A stretch of DNA of 64,000 bases from Pomacea canaliculata (taxonomy: Eukaryota; Mollusca; Gastropoda; Architaenioglossa; Ampullariidae). The notes beneath the pieces were generated by a model. That model ran no database searches. It was given only the letters and a program-made list of their open reading frames with translations, and had not been told where the DNA came from. The stretch is from NCBI RefSeq assembly GCF_003073045.1, contig NC_037590.1, forward strand, positions 30,840,449 to 30,904,448, read 5' to 3'. The number at the start of each line of letters is the position of its first letter. Within the stretch, counting starts at the first letter, position 1. Positions 46,780-57,729 of this stretch are shown piece by piece. The position numbers and the translations under genes were made by a program.

Positions 46780-47300
46780 CACCACAGTGATAATTTAACA
46801 TTTATATAGAACTTTTTTGAATAATCTGTTCAGAGCACTTCAAAGTAATGATATACAGAAGTCAACTAATTAGCCAACAACCATACACCCATATTCACGC
46901 TTAACATACATGTTCACTTCTACAACAGACACCTGCTCATACACAAAGGAAGTACAGACGCGTGTTATGCACGCTCATGGTCAGGACAAGGTTTTAGTGA
47001 AGTCACTGTTCTGAATAGACACGTTTTGAATTTAGACTTAAAGGTGCTAAGATATGATACAATATTTTTTTAATGATTAAGGCTTCTGGCCCCATTTCAT
47101 GGGTGGCAGGGGGGAACTGGTGTTTTACGCCAAGCCAGCAACCAAGGCTATATATCACGGCAAGGCAGCCAGCAACTAAGGCTATGTCATGGCAAGGCAG
47201 TCAGCCCTGAAAGCAGATGCCTCATGAACATACCCGAGACGAGAGATGAACCCAGAATAGCCAACCTACACTGTATTAGTGAAAGGCATTATTTCCAGGG
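46780..47300. repeat. Probable dispersed (SINE-like) repeats
   Basis: The first part (AACATTTATATAGAACTTTTTTG, then CAGAGCACTTCAAAG) resembles the 'tatatagcgc...gcgcttta' tail common in animal SINE/LINE elements. The second (GGGGGAACTGGTGTTTTACG, 47110 on) is GC-rich and holds a ~38-bp motif twice (GCCAGCAACYAAGGCTAT). Family unknown. Confidence 0.35.
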
Positions 47301-47362
47301 GGGTACCAATTGATAATACACAATGTATAATACATTAATTTAATCATGAGTGCCTTCTACTG

Positions 47363-47470
47363 GTGCATGTATAATACACATGGTATAAATACAGACATAC
47401 ATCAACCCATTAGAATCATGTATAATGCACATGGTGTAAATACAGACATGCATCAAACCATTACAATCAT
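47363..47470. repeat. Two-copy ~54-bp tandem repeat
   Basis: Two adjacent degenerate units built on TGTATAATRCACATGG followed by TAAATACAGACATRCATCAA. No coding or structural meaning is apparent. Confidence 0.6.
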
Positions 47471-49372
47471 GCATATGCATATATACACAGATATGTAAAT
47501 AGTCAATAGAATTATGTATAAGCACAAACATGCACAGGTACAAGTATGGGTATGCATTAAACCATTTGACACCATACAGTTATGTAAACACACCGGTACA
47601 AATACCAATATTAATCATAGTTCATCCTGTAATCAACATTTATTAACTTGTATACCCATTCTAAACTTTACCAATCTCTTATGCCTCTGCCTTTCAGCCA
47701 CACAAGATAATTGCTTAAAATAATATTATTGAATGTATTATATGGAAAATATCTTGAAATGCTTTGAATATCATGTTACTGCTGGTGGTGACAGCTAGTC
47801 TACCAGTCTGTTTCAGGATTTGTAATAAATTTATCATCTCCAGCGCCTTGACATTCCTTTACCATGCCAAAATCATATTTATACTAAGATATATTTATAC
47901 AAAGATATCATATAACCATGTTAACATGTTCTCTTGTTTTGTTTGTGTAGTAGTGATATCATTAAATAGGCTTTCCTTTGGATTCTTTCTTCACTGTGCC
48001 ATTCTTAGCAGATGGAGCAAATAATCCAATATACCGGACTGATGCATTAACAAAAGAAATCTACCATGTCTGCAAGTTAGATGTTCCTGTTACGACAGTC
48101 TAGATTTTACATTATGTTTGAAATTGCTAAAAACATTCTTTTCTTTTAAACCACTTCTTAGTAACACACTTCATAGTTTCTTAAAATCATATCAAACGCC
48201 TGACAAAAAGTCTATGAAAGCAACTCACAGTTTTTTTATGATTAAGTAGCTGCTTCTGAATTAAACCATTGTTTAGTAGGGACAGGACATACAGTTGAAG
48301 GTTTTAAAAGCAGTTAAGTTTTCTTTTAGGCATCTCACTAACTAAAGCATTTTATGGTTGTCTTTTTCCTTTTAAAACAGTTTTTTTGTAGTTTCCTTGT
48401 ATTACAGATATTTCTTTCTATCTTCATCAGACGTGATGTGCAAAATTTCTTAAGAGTTAACTCACTCATAATGTATTAACTGCCCCTTTTGTTCTGACAA
48501 CTGAAACTGACCAGCAGTTTCCTACTTTCTCTCATGTATACATACTGAAATCTGCTTGTGTCCGAAAAGTCAAAACAGCTATTAAAACAGGCCTTACAGC
48601 TCCTCTGCAACCTTGAAGGCAATGATGGTTCTGGTGGGTCTCAAAAAAATTTACATACATGATCTATTAATGAAGAGTGTAACTGGAAAACTTAAACAAC
48701 TTCCTCATTTTCTCTTCTGGTTTATAAAAATTCCTGTAATATGTTTCAAACATTAATGGACATCACTCCGGATGAGCAAGTAGTTGTTTCAATATGCACA
48801 CCCTGATGCACAGGGTGCATAAATATTTGAAACAGCTGAGAAATGGTTTTCATAGATGCTACTGGCAATTTAGACAGAAACCATTGTAGGGTGTTTCTTT
48901 TGTTGATTCACAGTTGTGCTGGAGGACTTCCACTGGGAGTCATTGTTGTTTTTGTACTTAAAAATTTAGTTTGTTGTAACTACTATTATTTCACATCTAA
49001 CGTAAAATGTAATGTTAATTATCCACCATGTTGTATTTGTATTTTTACCTTTTCCTTTTAAGGTAATCAGGTGTATGAGTTTTTGAGAACATTTATTAAA
49101 ATCCAATATATAAGTCTCAGTTGTGCTGGCTGGAACAGACTATAAATCAGTACAAGAAAAAAGGGAGAAAGCTTTGGCTTTACATACATTACACAATGAT
49201 ATTGACAATGGTCATGCGCGGCCTTGTGATTTTCTTACACCTTATGTGAAAATGTTTTTTTTACTCCTTTATAATATCTTTAGTTTGAGTTACATACTTT
49301 TTACGTCTACTTTTGTCTAGATGTTAGTGTAAACTTCCTCAACTGACAAAAAAGATTCATAGAAAAATTTAC

Positions 49373-50569
49373 CTGTATACATAATCTCGATCAGGACTTA
49401 CAGCTCTGTCAGCAGAGATGTAAACATAATCATCACCATGTTCCAACTGTAGGTCATATTTATACATTTCTAAAGCAGCACTTGGTGCATAGCCCTGTAA
49501 CATCAGCTGTTCTAGACGTAACTTTGTTGTTTCAGACACATCTCTGTGCTTGATAGCTGAGGCTGCAATGATGGCATGGTTGTGACAGTGATTTATTTGT
49601 ACGAGGGCAGGATAATCTGCTAGATGACTGTCAGATGACCTATAAAAACAGATAAAGAAATGCAAAACAGTTTAACATATGACACATAAAACAAAAAGAA
49701 ATGTACACATATTAAATAAAAAGAAGAAACAGAAATACAAGTAAAAAAAATGACAAAACATTATTTTACAGAAGTATCTATGTTTGAGTGTTTGAGAAAG
49801 TATGTCAGCCACATTTAATAGGTTGTTACTATAGTTTTGTGCACGCCAATTCTTTTTCAAAAGGAGCGCTAGTCCTTACCTGCTTTTCCTTTTGAAGCCA
49901 TCAGAATCAAAAATGTTAGTCTGATAAAGTGTCAGACATGTTGTGGCAGTGTTCTTTGAGCCTTTCCGAGCATCAGCAGTTGATGATCTAGGCTGAGTGG
50001 AGTGCTGACACCTGTACATCACCTAGATAAAACAAGACCCACAAAAGGAAGCAACAAAAGTAGAATCCCGAGTCTTTGTGCTTGGCAAAGGCCATCTAGA
50101 ACCTTGATATTCATGAATATAATGTATTGTCTCGGCCCCAAAATATTTATATTATGATAGCCCCAGATGGTATTTGATTCTAGAACTCAAAGTTGTTAGC
50201 AAGTGCACTTAATTATATTACACTTAATGAGTATAGCATCCTATCAAAATTAAGACTAAGCTGACCACGATTAAAAATTGCAAATACTGTTTGTTCAGTG
50301 GTAATGACCTAATGTTTAATGTGATGCTATTAAAAGATTACACATTTGAAGGACAGAATATACCAGTATGGCAAAAGTGTTAATGTCAATACCTATGAGT
50401 TGTCTATGAAATGCAAATGACAAATCATTCATATTACCTTGTAGATGATCTTAGTTGACAGAGAAGGGTATGTTCACTTGATTCTCAAAGTAACTTTTGA
50501 AGACTCCTGAAAGCTGTTCTTCCACTTTTGCACATCATCTTTGGAAAACAGGTTAATTCTCACAGTAGC
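49373..50569 (-). pseudogene. MULE/FAR1-like transposase N-terminal fragment
   Basis: Three exons in phase: 50438-50569, 49880-50022 and 49373-49639. They encode a VRINLFSKDDVQKWKNSFQE start and a FAR1-like zinc-binding segment (VMYRCQHST...). Next come VQINHCHNHAII, then SAIKHRDVSETTKLRLEQLM, GYAPSAALEMYKYDLQLEHG and SADRAVSPDRDY. This order is typical of the region before the MULE catalytic domain in many invertebrate SWIM-type transposase-derived proteins. A TGA interrupts the first exon (50474-50476), likely from CGA. The catalytic domain is not found downstream. It is either a dead transposon or a decayed domesticated gene. Confidence 0.7.
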
Positions 50570-50799
50570 CTAAAATGATCATTAGCACCACTGGTCACAA
50601 GCATTAGGACAAGTGCACTAGGATCTACATCACTACTTAAGCATAGAGATGTTTACAAGTGATTGGTTAGTAAATGAGGAAAAAATAACATTAAAGCAAC
50701 CTTTTACTTGTGACGCCCCCCTGACGAACAAAGGTACGTCCGCGCGCCCTCCTTAGCCAGCAATGTCAGCTAATTTCACTAATACCGGTATAAGAAACT

Positions 50800-51120
50800 T
50801 TAAAAGAAATGACCACCAGAATTAATGTGACCGATGGCGCTGATCTTGTGCAGTTCATAATAGACAGACTGACAGACAGTCGTAACTTGTTTAGCAAGAA
50901 TCATATCCGCAGTGACAATGAATACCAGATTCCTGATGGAGTACGCAAAGGTGATGCCTATCATTTGTGTATCATCAGCATATGATTGACGAGAAATGTT
51001 GTGAGACTGGATGCAAGATATACAGAATGAACAGAACTGGGCCGAATACTGAGGCTTGAGGAAAGAAAAAAGTGAAACAGAAATTGAAGCAGAGAGAGAG
51101 AGATGTTGGACCATCAATAA
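50800..51120 (-). mobile_element. CR1/L2-like LINE reverse-transcriptase remnant
   Basis: Minus-strand translation includes SRQSYADDTQMIGITF (the catalytic YADD box of the reverse transcriptase) and AKQVTTVCQSVYYELHKISA, a conserved CR1/L2 motif further downstream. The segment normally between them is missing, so it is an internally deleted remnant. Its end abuts the H15-like single-copy repeat at 51144. Confidence 0.75.
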
Positions 51121-51262
51121 ACACAGTCTGCTTCCTATCAGGAGTTGAACCACGCTAGTGCAGGTCCGGAAATCCCGTAGAGGGTGTGTAGTCTATGAAT
51201 GAGCAGAGCGTGGTCGTTGGTGTCGAATGCTCATTCTGACGAAACTCTCTGGAAAAGTAGTT

Positions 51263-51278
51263 GGTCCTGAAAAGGACC
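51263..51278 (-). terminator. Second (distal) histone-type 3' stem-loop
   Basis: Same 16-nt hairpin GGTCCTTTTCAGGACC on the minus strand, followed by AACT, ~197 nt after the stop codon at 51475. It is the distal copy created by the local tandem duplication. Confidence 0.5.
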
Positions 51279-51376
51279 TTAAAAAAATTCCAGGCAATAA
51301 TGTTCTGATTATATTTGTCTAATTTCAATTTTTCTTTTTTGAATGCTCATTTGACGATATCTCTGGAAAAGTGGTA

Positions 51377-51392
51377 GGTCCTGAAAAGGACC
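51377..51392 (-). terminator. Proximal histone-type 3' stem-loop
   Basis: GGTCCTTTTCAGGACC on the minus strand, 83 nt after the stop codon of the single-copy gene, preceded by AA and followed by TACC. It fits the histone hairpin consensus in stem length, loop and basal G-C pairs. Confidence 0.6.
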
Positions 51393-51474
51393 TTCAAAAA
51401 AATTTCAGGCAATAATGTTCTGATTATATATTTTTTTTCAATGTTAATTTGAACTATTGAGAGAATTCAGTCCC

Positions 51475-51900
51475 TCAGCGCTGGTGATTCTGCTGCTGAT
51501 GGGATCTTTTTCTTTCTTGTATCCTGGCGACACCACTCGGGACAGACGTCGTCTGCGACGTGGTCCTGCTGGAACCCGGCGTCGCCACGTCCAGAGAGAC
51601 TTGGGAGTCGTTTTGGGTTCTGGAGGCTGTTACGCCTAAACGCTCTTCTGTCTGCCGGACGATCCAACCGTCAGCTTCCGCCTGCTGCAATGCCAGGTCG
51701 AGCTGCTCTTCTGTCATCTCCCGAATATCCCTTTGAAGTTCTTTCTTCAAAGCAGCTTTTGGGACGGTTCTTCTGTTCTTAATTCTTTCCACCGCCTGGA
51801 CGATCTGATAGGTAGTTGGTCTTGATGATCTGGCGGTGTAGCAGGATGAATCGTTGACTATGACCCGTTGAAGCGAGCTCTGCGCATGCGTAGCTACCAT
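51475..51900 (-). CDS. H15-like winged-helix gene, single-copy locus
   Basis: 141 residues from ATG at 51900 to TGA at 51475, intronless. Residues ~29-90 are the winged helix: TTYQIVQAVERIKNRRTV and PKAALKKELQRD are identical to the array proteins. Helix 3 and the wing diverge (REMTEEQLDLALQQAEADGW against PNMTNAQFEMSLQQAGADGW), while the structure-bearing hydrophobic positions are kept. The tail is SRTTSQTTSVPSG and ends in a basic RIQERKRSHQQQ patch. The N-terminus (MVATHAQSSLQRV...) is unrelated to the array's MDAARSQP. TATA box at 52018-52025, with two out-of-frame ATGs in the leader. Two histone-type hairpins follow. This is the best candidate for a functional member. Confidence 0.65.
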   Translation of the reverse strand: MVATHAQSSLQRVIVNDSSCYTARSSRPTTYQIVQAVERIKNRRTVPKAALKKELQRDIREMTEEQLDLALQQAEADGWIVRQTEERLGVTASRTQNDSQVSLDVATPGSSRTTSQTTSVPSGVARIQERKRSHQQQNHQR

Positions 51901-51915
51901 TTCCTGCGCATGCGC
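51881..51915. promoter_or_regulatory. Pair of NRF1-like palindromes at the start codon
   Basis: TGCGCATGCG at 51881-51890 and TGCGCATGCGC at 51905-51915 match the NRF1 consensus and straddle the ATG at 51900. They occur only in the single-copy locus, inside the replaced leader. Confidence 0.4.
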
Positions 51916-52017
51916 TGTCCGATACTCGCGTTTCGTCAGGTAAAAAGCAGGATGAACAGTTGATCTTCACCTGTTCAATCTCCATGAGCTGAGACAGTCT
52001 TGCATGAAACTTCGTTC

Positions 52018-52025
52018 CTTTTATA
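52018..52025 (-). promoter_or_regulatory. TATA box of the single-copy H15-like gene
   Basis: TATAAAAG on the minus strand, in the same sequence context as the array TATA boxes (GTATAAAAGGAACGAAGTTT). It is 118 nt upstream of the ATG, farther than in the array because of the longer leader. Confidence 0.55.
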
Positions 52026-52553
52026 CAAAAGATCCCTCCCAACACTGACGTAACGCTGCTGTCCTAGTAACCGAAGATAGGGGTGGTTTTTTTTTTTAAT
52101 TTAACGTGGCTTAATATAAAAACTTGAACTTCGTATAATGGTGCATAATCTATTTTCCAGAATTGTTGACCGTATTGAAAATTTTTAGGTTGCCATGTGA
52201 GTTGCAGAATGAGCTACACATCCATGACTCCATGGAATTCAATGACGTCGTGGTCTATGGCAACACCAAGTAAAACCACTTATTATTGCTAAGCGACCTG
52301 CCGCTGTACAGACGACTAGTTACTATGGTGATGGTTTCTGCGAAACTGCGCCTAATAATTCACACTTTTTCATCACGCGAATGGTTGAACAAAAATATGG
52401 TAACTATAAAACAGATCTGAAAATTAGAGATCTTTTGTACGTAAAGCGTTACGAGTCTGGCAAAAGACGCCATATAAATGTTTTATTATCATCAATATTA
52501 ACATTATTAAAATATGGTGACAAAAAACTTAGGACGTAATAAAATCAACAATT

Positions 52554-53547
52554 GGCCCCCACTAAGAACTAGTGTAAATGCATTGAATATGTTTTATCGG
52601 CAGTATATTATAGTCATAGCATTATAAAGCATGACATTTACACACATGATAAGGAAGACATATTTTGAATGTTTTATTTAAAAACAAAATTCAGTTATTA
52701 TAGCATTATAAATATAGAACTAATTAATACGTTGGGTTTTTTTTTAACCACTTTTGCTACTTTCGTTATTTCATCTAACTTAATTAATGGTCTTCATGTT
52801 TTAATATTGTTGATAGCCATAGTGAATGGCTACTTTAAAGCATACCTATACCATTCTCATACTTTTCACTGTTCCTTTTTTATTTAAAATTATTGTTAAT
52901 GTTTTCCTGTTTCTTCACATTTAGCACTAAATAAAGTTTGTGGTACCACGATGACTGATTGTATATATAATTGTTTGCATATATGCAAACTTTAAAAGTA
53001 CAAAATCATGAACAGCACAAAGGAATATGCTTATTTCTTTAAATAATTCACAAAAAGTGATGCTTTTTAAGCACCACTTAAACATGGTATTCATTCTTGT
53101 TGTAGCATGATGGTTGAGTGCCAAGCAAGTGGTTAAGCACCAAAAATAAATTTTTAAAAATTGTCAAAGACCAAAATATTTTAGTACCGAGTAGTTCAAG
53201 TGCTGAGATTCCACTGGATTGTCTTTCTCAGTATGGTTGACAAACCTCAAAAGGGTTTGTGAGGTTTGTGTTTGGTGGGTAGTCTTATTGCATGTTGATG
53301 GTACCAGCAACAACACGGGAGTGGAGGACTGTAATTTTTTGCATCTGCTCAATTTTGTGAATGGCTCCAGCTGCTTTCTATCACTGAGATCTATTTTCTA
53401 AGAGTCTGTAGACAGGATAAATATGTATTTATCATTTGAGAAATGATATTTAAGTTCAGACCAAATGAAAAATTGGAATTCTAGACTCAACAGTTATCTA
53501 TTGTGCTGTATTTTTGTCATTTTGCAGATTAGTATCTGAAATCAACA
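52554..53547. other. Intergenic DNA, nothing recognised
   Basis: AT-rich sequence between the single-copy H15-like repeat and the KDZ gene. The left end of the KDZ transposon may lie here, but I cannot identify terminal repeats. Confidence 0.35.
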
Positions 53548-56500
53548 ATGCCTAGAAGCGGAAGAGGAAAGTGTTTGTACTATCAAAGACAATGGAAGGA
53601 AGGGTAAGGCCCGTAAGGTGCGATGTTCTGTAAAGGAGTACCGAGACCTCGTGAGGTCTATAGACTCACTACAAGGCAATAGACCCAGCATCATTCAACA
53701 GGAGGAGCATGAAGCCAGAATCATTCAACAGGAGGAGCAAGAACCCAGTGTAACCTTTCCACTTGAAACCAGTATGTGAAAAACTAAATTACCATTGTAT
53801 CTAGGAATGTCAATAATTGTACTATATATATATGTTAATTGAATATATGTATTCGGTGAATAGTATACTTAATAAGGAATAATTAAGGAATAATTAATTA
53901 TCCTGCATATTCCTCACACCAGAGTATTTTACATCCATAGCTGTATTTTCTCATGTTTATCATTCCATAGCTTCATCTTCATGAATAATTAAAGCATAAA
54001 TTAATGGATGACACATGGTAATCTGGTGCACAAAGAGCCAGTTTATTGTATTTTCTCAGTGATGTATTGGAAGTCATAGTTTATTTAAATGAGACAGAGA
54101 CAGACAACCTTAGCTATCATTCTAAATTAGAATAATAAAAGTATGGTAAACTTCATTAGTCACAAATATTCATAGAACATTATTAATACTTATATAAATT
54201 AGATTTGTATAGAATTTTTACTTACACTGAGGGGTATAACAGTTGTTAGTAATATTAGATGATGCTCTGCATAATAATTCATAAAAGTTGGCAGAATAAA
54301 ATGCAATGCTGTCACATAACAACTGTCAGTTGTTGGGCGTAAGTAGGATATATCATAAGCATTTTGATCAACAGTGCTTTGAACATGCAAATTTCTTTAA
54401 GAACTATTTCCAAGTGGAATAATTTTCTATAGTTGGATGTAGAGCACTGAAGAGATTGACAATCTGTTTTAATGGGTGCTCTTTTAAATTATATTTTACC
54501 TGTGCTATTAACTATGCACTATTAACAGATGAATCTGAGGTGGCAGAACCTATAGCAGCCACAAAAAAAGGGCAGTAAACGAGGCAGAAGGATGGAGAAA
54601 AATACGATCTGATCTGGCTGTTGCCCGGATGGAAGGATTTTGTCCTGCTTCAAACCAATGTTCCTCATGTGGCTCTTCTGAGGTTCCCGAAATCATATGG
54701 TGTCCTGACTGTGGACCCAACACTCTGTATTGCATGATGTGTAATGAGAATATCCACCGCATGGTAATGTACCATCAGGCGTATGTATGGAAAAATGTAA
54801 GTACTAAATGTATAACATTCGTGAAAGTATATTGATTGTAAATCTTAGCCTATTGGAATGCATTACACTGTTAGCGCTGTGTATGCTTAAACTGTAATTC
54901 AAATATTAATAAACACTATACAGATAACTGCTACATTGAAAATATTAAATTAGCTTGCATAGCTGTATACATATTTTTTCCTGCAGTTACAGAACATAAC
55001 TTATTTTTTGTCTATCTGATAATTTGCTTATGTTTATTTTTTTTTCAGGATGTTTATATGTTTGTGCCCCTTATTAAAGAAACAACCCTCATCCATGAAC
55101 ACTCATGTGACAGCATATACTCTCGTCAAATAAGAGTTTTTGATGCATTGGGTATGTGTATTTAGCAGCAGCAGTATAAGAAGTACATTATGTAGGGGAA
55201 ATAAAGCAAACCCAGGAACTATTTGCTTCTCAAAAAAGTTCCTTTATGCCATCAGGTCCCTCAAGGACTCCTTGCAAACATTACAATATACAATATATGA
55301 CATTCTAGTGTTTAAACCAATAATTTCCAATGGTATCTTCAATGCCTCAGGATTTTTCAATGGCATTCACCTTATTGAAGACTGCATTTGTAGAAAAGGA
55401 TTGATCATACTTAACAAGGAGCTAGAGTGGTAAAATGCTTTCATAAAGGTATGTTGGCCCAGTTAAATGATCCTATTCAGACTATTGGATAAATGATATG
55501 TTGTTGCAGGGAGACAGCATAAAGTAAAATCCCATTTCTGCCAGTGTGAGCCAGAAGCTGTTACCTTAGTTAGAAGGGGATTATGGCCAGCAACACCCAA
55601 ACAGCCAGAAACAGCCAGAAACAGCCTTCACGATAACACTGATGGAGCTAGGGCGAATGCTACAGCTTGAAGGTCAATTATCTCTGCAAAAGTTTTGCTT
55701 TGCCTTAAAAAGAAGAACTACTTTCCTACCTCCTCACACAACTGACTGCAGAGACCTCTACCTGGCACTGGGTAATAATTTATGTAGTACATTATGTGAA
55801 ACTGCATTATCATTTATAAATAGTATCATTTGTACTGAAAATTAATGGATGCCAAATTTGTTTATACCACTGACTGATTTTTTGAAGCTTGTCATTGGAT
55901 ATTTGCAGTTAGTTTAAGTGCCAAGAAAAAGTATTTTAGTTTGCAAATATATTGTTTTCAGGAAACGCACTAACTGAATTCCATCATCATCAAGTGTCGT
56001 GCCTTGAGATGGCACATTCTCCAGACATTGTGGGCAAGAACTGCCCAGTATGTACATTGGTATGTGTACTCCTGAACTGTCGGCTAGATGTCTGTATTAG
56101 TGCCAATTAGTCATTGCTTAAACAGGATTTATTACACATTTCTTTGCATTTAGGTTTCAACTGCTTTGCTAGCTACAAGATTTTTTTCAATCATTATGGG
56201 TTTAGATTTTTAGTAAGGCAGACATTTGTTTAAAATAAATCATTAAAGCAGGATTTAGGGAAATGTAAAAAAGAAAAAAAAAGGTAGATACTGATCATTA
56301 TGTTCAATTAACTGTTTTAAGTGGCTCAGTAGTGCTGGCCCCGTCAAAGCATTTATCTCAGTTCACATCTACACACTGTCTGGTTTTATCTTCTCCTCTC
56401 TCTCTGGTTGTACATTCCTCTAACCAGACTTCTGCCACTATATTTGCTAGAATTCTATGCTGACTGCCTTCAAAGCATTAGTAAAACATACATTTTTTTT

Positions 56501-57413
56501 GCTTCCATATGTGGGTGTGGGTGTGGGTGGATGTTGCTCATGTGTTTAACAGTTTCGCAAAATTATGCATCATGAATGCCTGTAGCAAGAACTGGTGCTT
56601 TACAGATACATTTATGATTATATCAAGATTACCATTTAATGATATATTTATGGTAGAAACCTGAAAGGTCTGTCGTCTCTCAGTATGCAAGATTTACAGT
56701 CTTTAGTCCAGATGACAGTGTCAGGGACTTCGTTAATAATCACTGCCAAGCAGTTTCAAAATCTGTCCCTGAATCATCAGTGAGTGCAGTATTTTAGTTC
56801 CATTTAATTTTAATTGGTTGCTAAAACAGTATAGTTAACAGTACTGCGTAGCAACCAATCTAATCATAAAATGAAAGAAGTAACATTTTTACCATTATTA
56901 CATATTGATATGTAAGAGGTTTCTATCAGTTTCTATCAATGATAAGTTCGAATACACCAGATAATTGTCTTCTGTGATAATTTATCAACTGAAATGTTTA
57001 TTTTTAATAATATGAATTTTGTTGTTCTGTTATGAATATCAACATTATTATTTTATGTACAATGTTCTTACTTTCAGGAGTGCTCAGACTTTCAGGCTGG
57101 TGACATGGTTAGGGCTAAAAATTAAAGTGCAAATCTGGATATAAAAGGAGTGTTTGGCTCTGTGTGTCACCATGGATTTCCCCTCTATTTTGTGAACATG
57201 GAGCATGGCGAAAGGTAATTTATGAATATTAGTAATGAATATAACAGTACACATAGATCTAGTATATAACATGTTATTAATTTTAGAAGTTGTTTCAGAT
57301 TTGCATATCCAGTCTATATTATGAAGCAGATTGCTTCAAGGCAGGTTGGTGCTACAAATGAAAAGCAGATTGTCATGTATGATATTGCCTGTAGACTGCA
57401 AGCTCATCTTGGG
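53548..57413 (+). pseudogene. Decayed KDZ-superfamily transposase gene
   Basis: Eight exon-like segments with matching GT-AG sites: 53548-53771, 54529-54796, 55049-55151, 55510-55771, 55962-56059, 56657-56779, 57078-57214 and 57299-57413. Segment 2 has a CxC zinc cluster (CSSCGSSEVPEIIWCPDCG, then CMMCNENIHRM). Segments 4-8 carry KDZ landmarks: SHFCQCEPEAVTLVRRGLWP, LSLQKFCFALKR, LDIKGVFGSVCHHGFPLYF and the catalytic-region IVMYDIACRL. Breaks are a length change in an A-run near 54565, a 10-bp tandem duplication (CCAGAAACAG) near 55602-55625, a TAA at 57123-57125 and a 24-bp-like internal repeat in segment 1. The C-terminal part is missing. KDZ (Kyakuja/Dileera/Zisupton/Plavaka) elements are cut-and-paste DNA transposons known from fungi and animals. 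Confidence 0.8.
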
Positions 57414-57729
57414 GTATGTAAAACACCAGTTGAATCTTATAGGTGTTTCAGATAAAATAAACTGACATTGTTTTGTATGTTATTGGTATTGTCTGTAGCA
57501 TGGTATTGGTTTTATAAAAAAAACACCTGCATGGTGGTTTACACCAGGTGTATAATGACACCAAAGTTAAGTGATGATTATTATGTACTATATTTTAGTT
57601 GGTTTCTTATTTTGGAGAAGACAGAGTTTATAAATATGTACTACTGAATGATTACATCATATATCTTAAGGCGTGATAAAAATGTGTTGAGTTGGAGCTG
57701 TAGCTTTGTATATTTAGCCTTATTGTTTT

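Larger units (their letters stand above)
43500..49372. other. Long non-coding stretch
   Basis: AT-rich DNA without a supported gene on either strand. It contains a repeat-like patch at 46780-47300 and a small tandem repeat at 47363-47470 (listed separately), plus simple A/T and TC runs. Nothing else is recognised. The MULE-like fragment upstream on the minus strand does not visibly continue into it. Confidence 0.4.
51144..52553 (-). repeat. Single-unit copy of the H15-like repeat
   Basis: Same outer flanks and orientation as the array at 38320-43499 but with only one unit. Differences are a ~115-bp tandem duplication carrying the histone-type hairpin, a replaced 5' leader and N-terminus, and a divergent block in the coding sequence. 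Likely closer to the ancestral single-gene layout. Confidence 0.88.
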
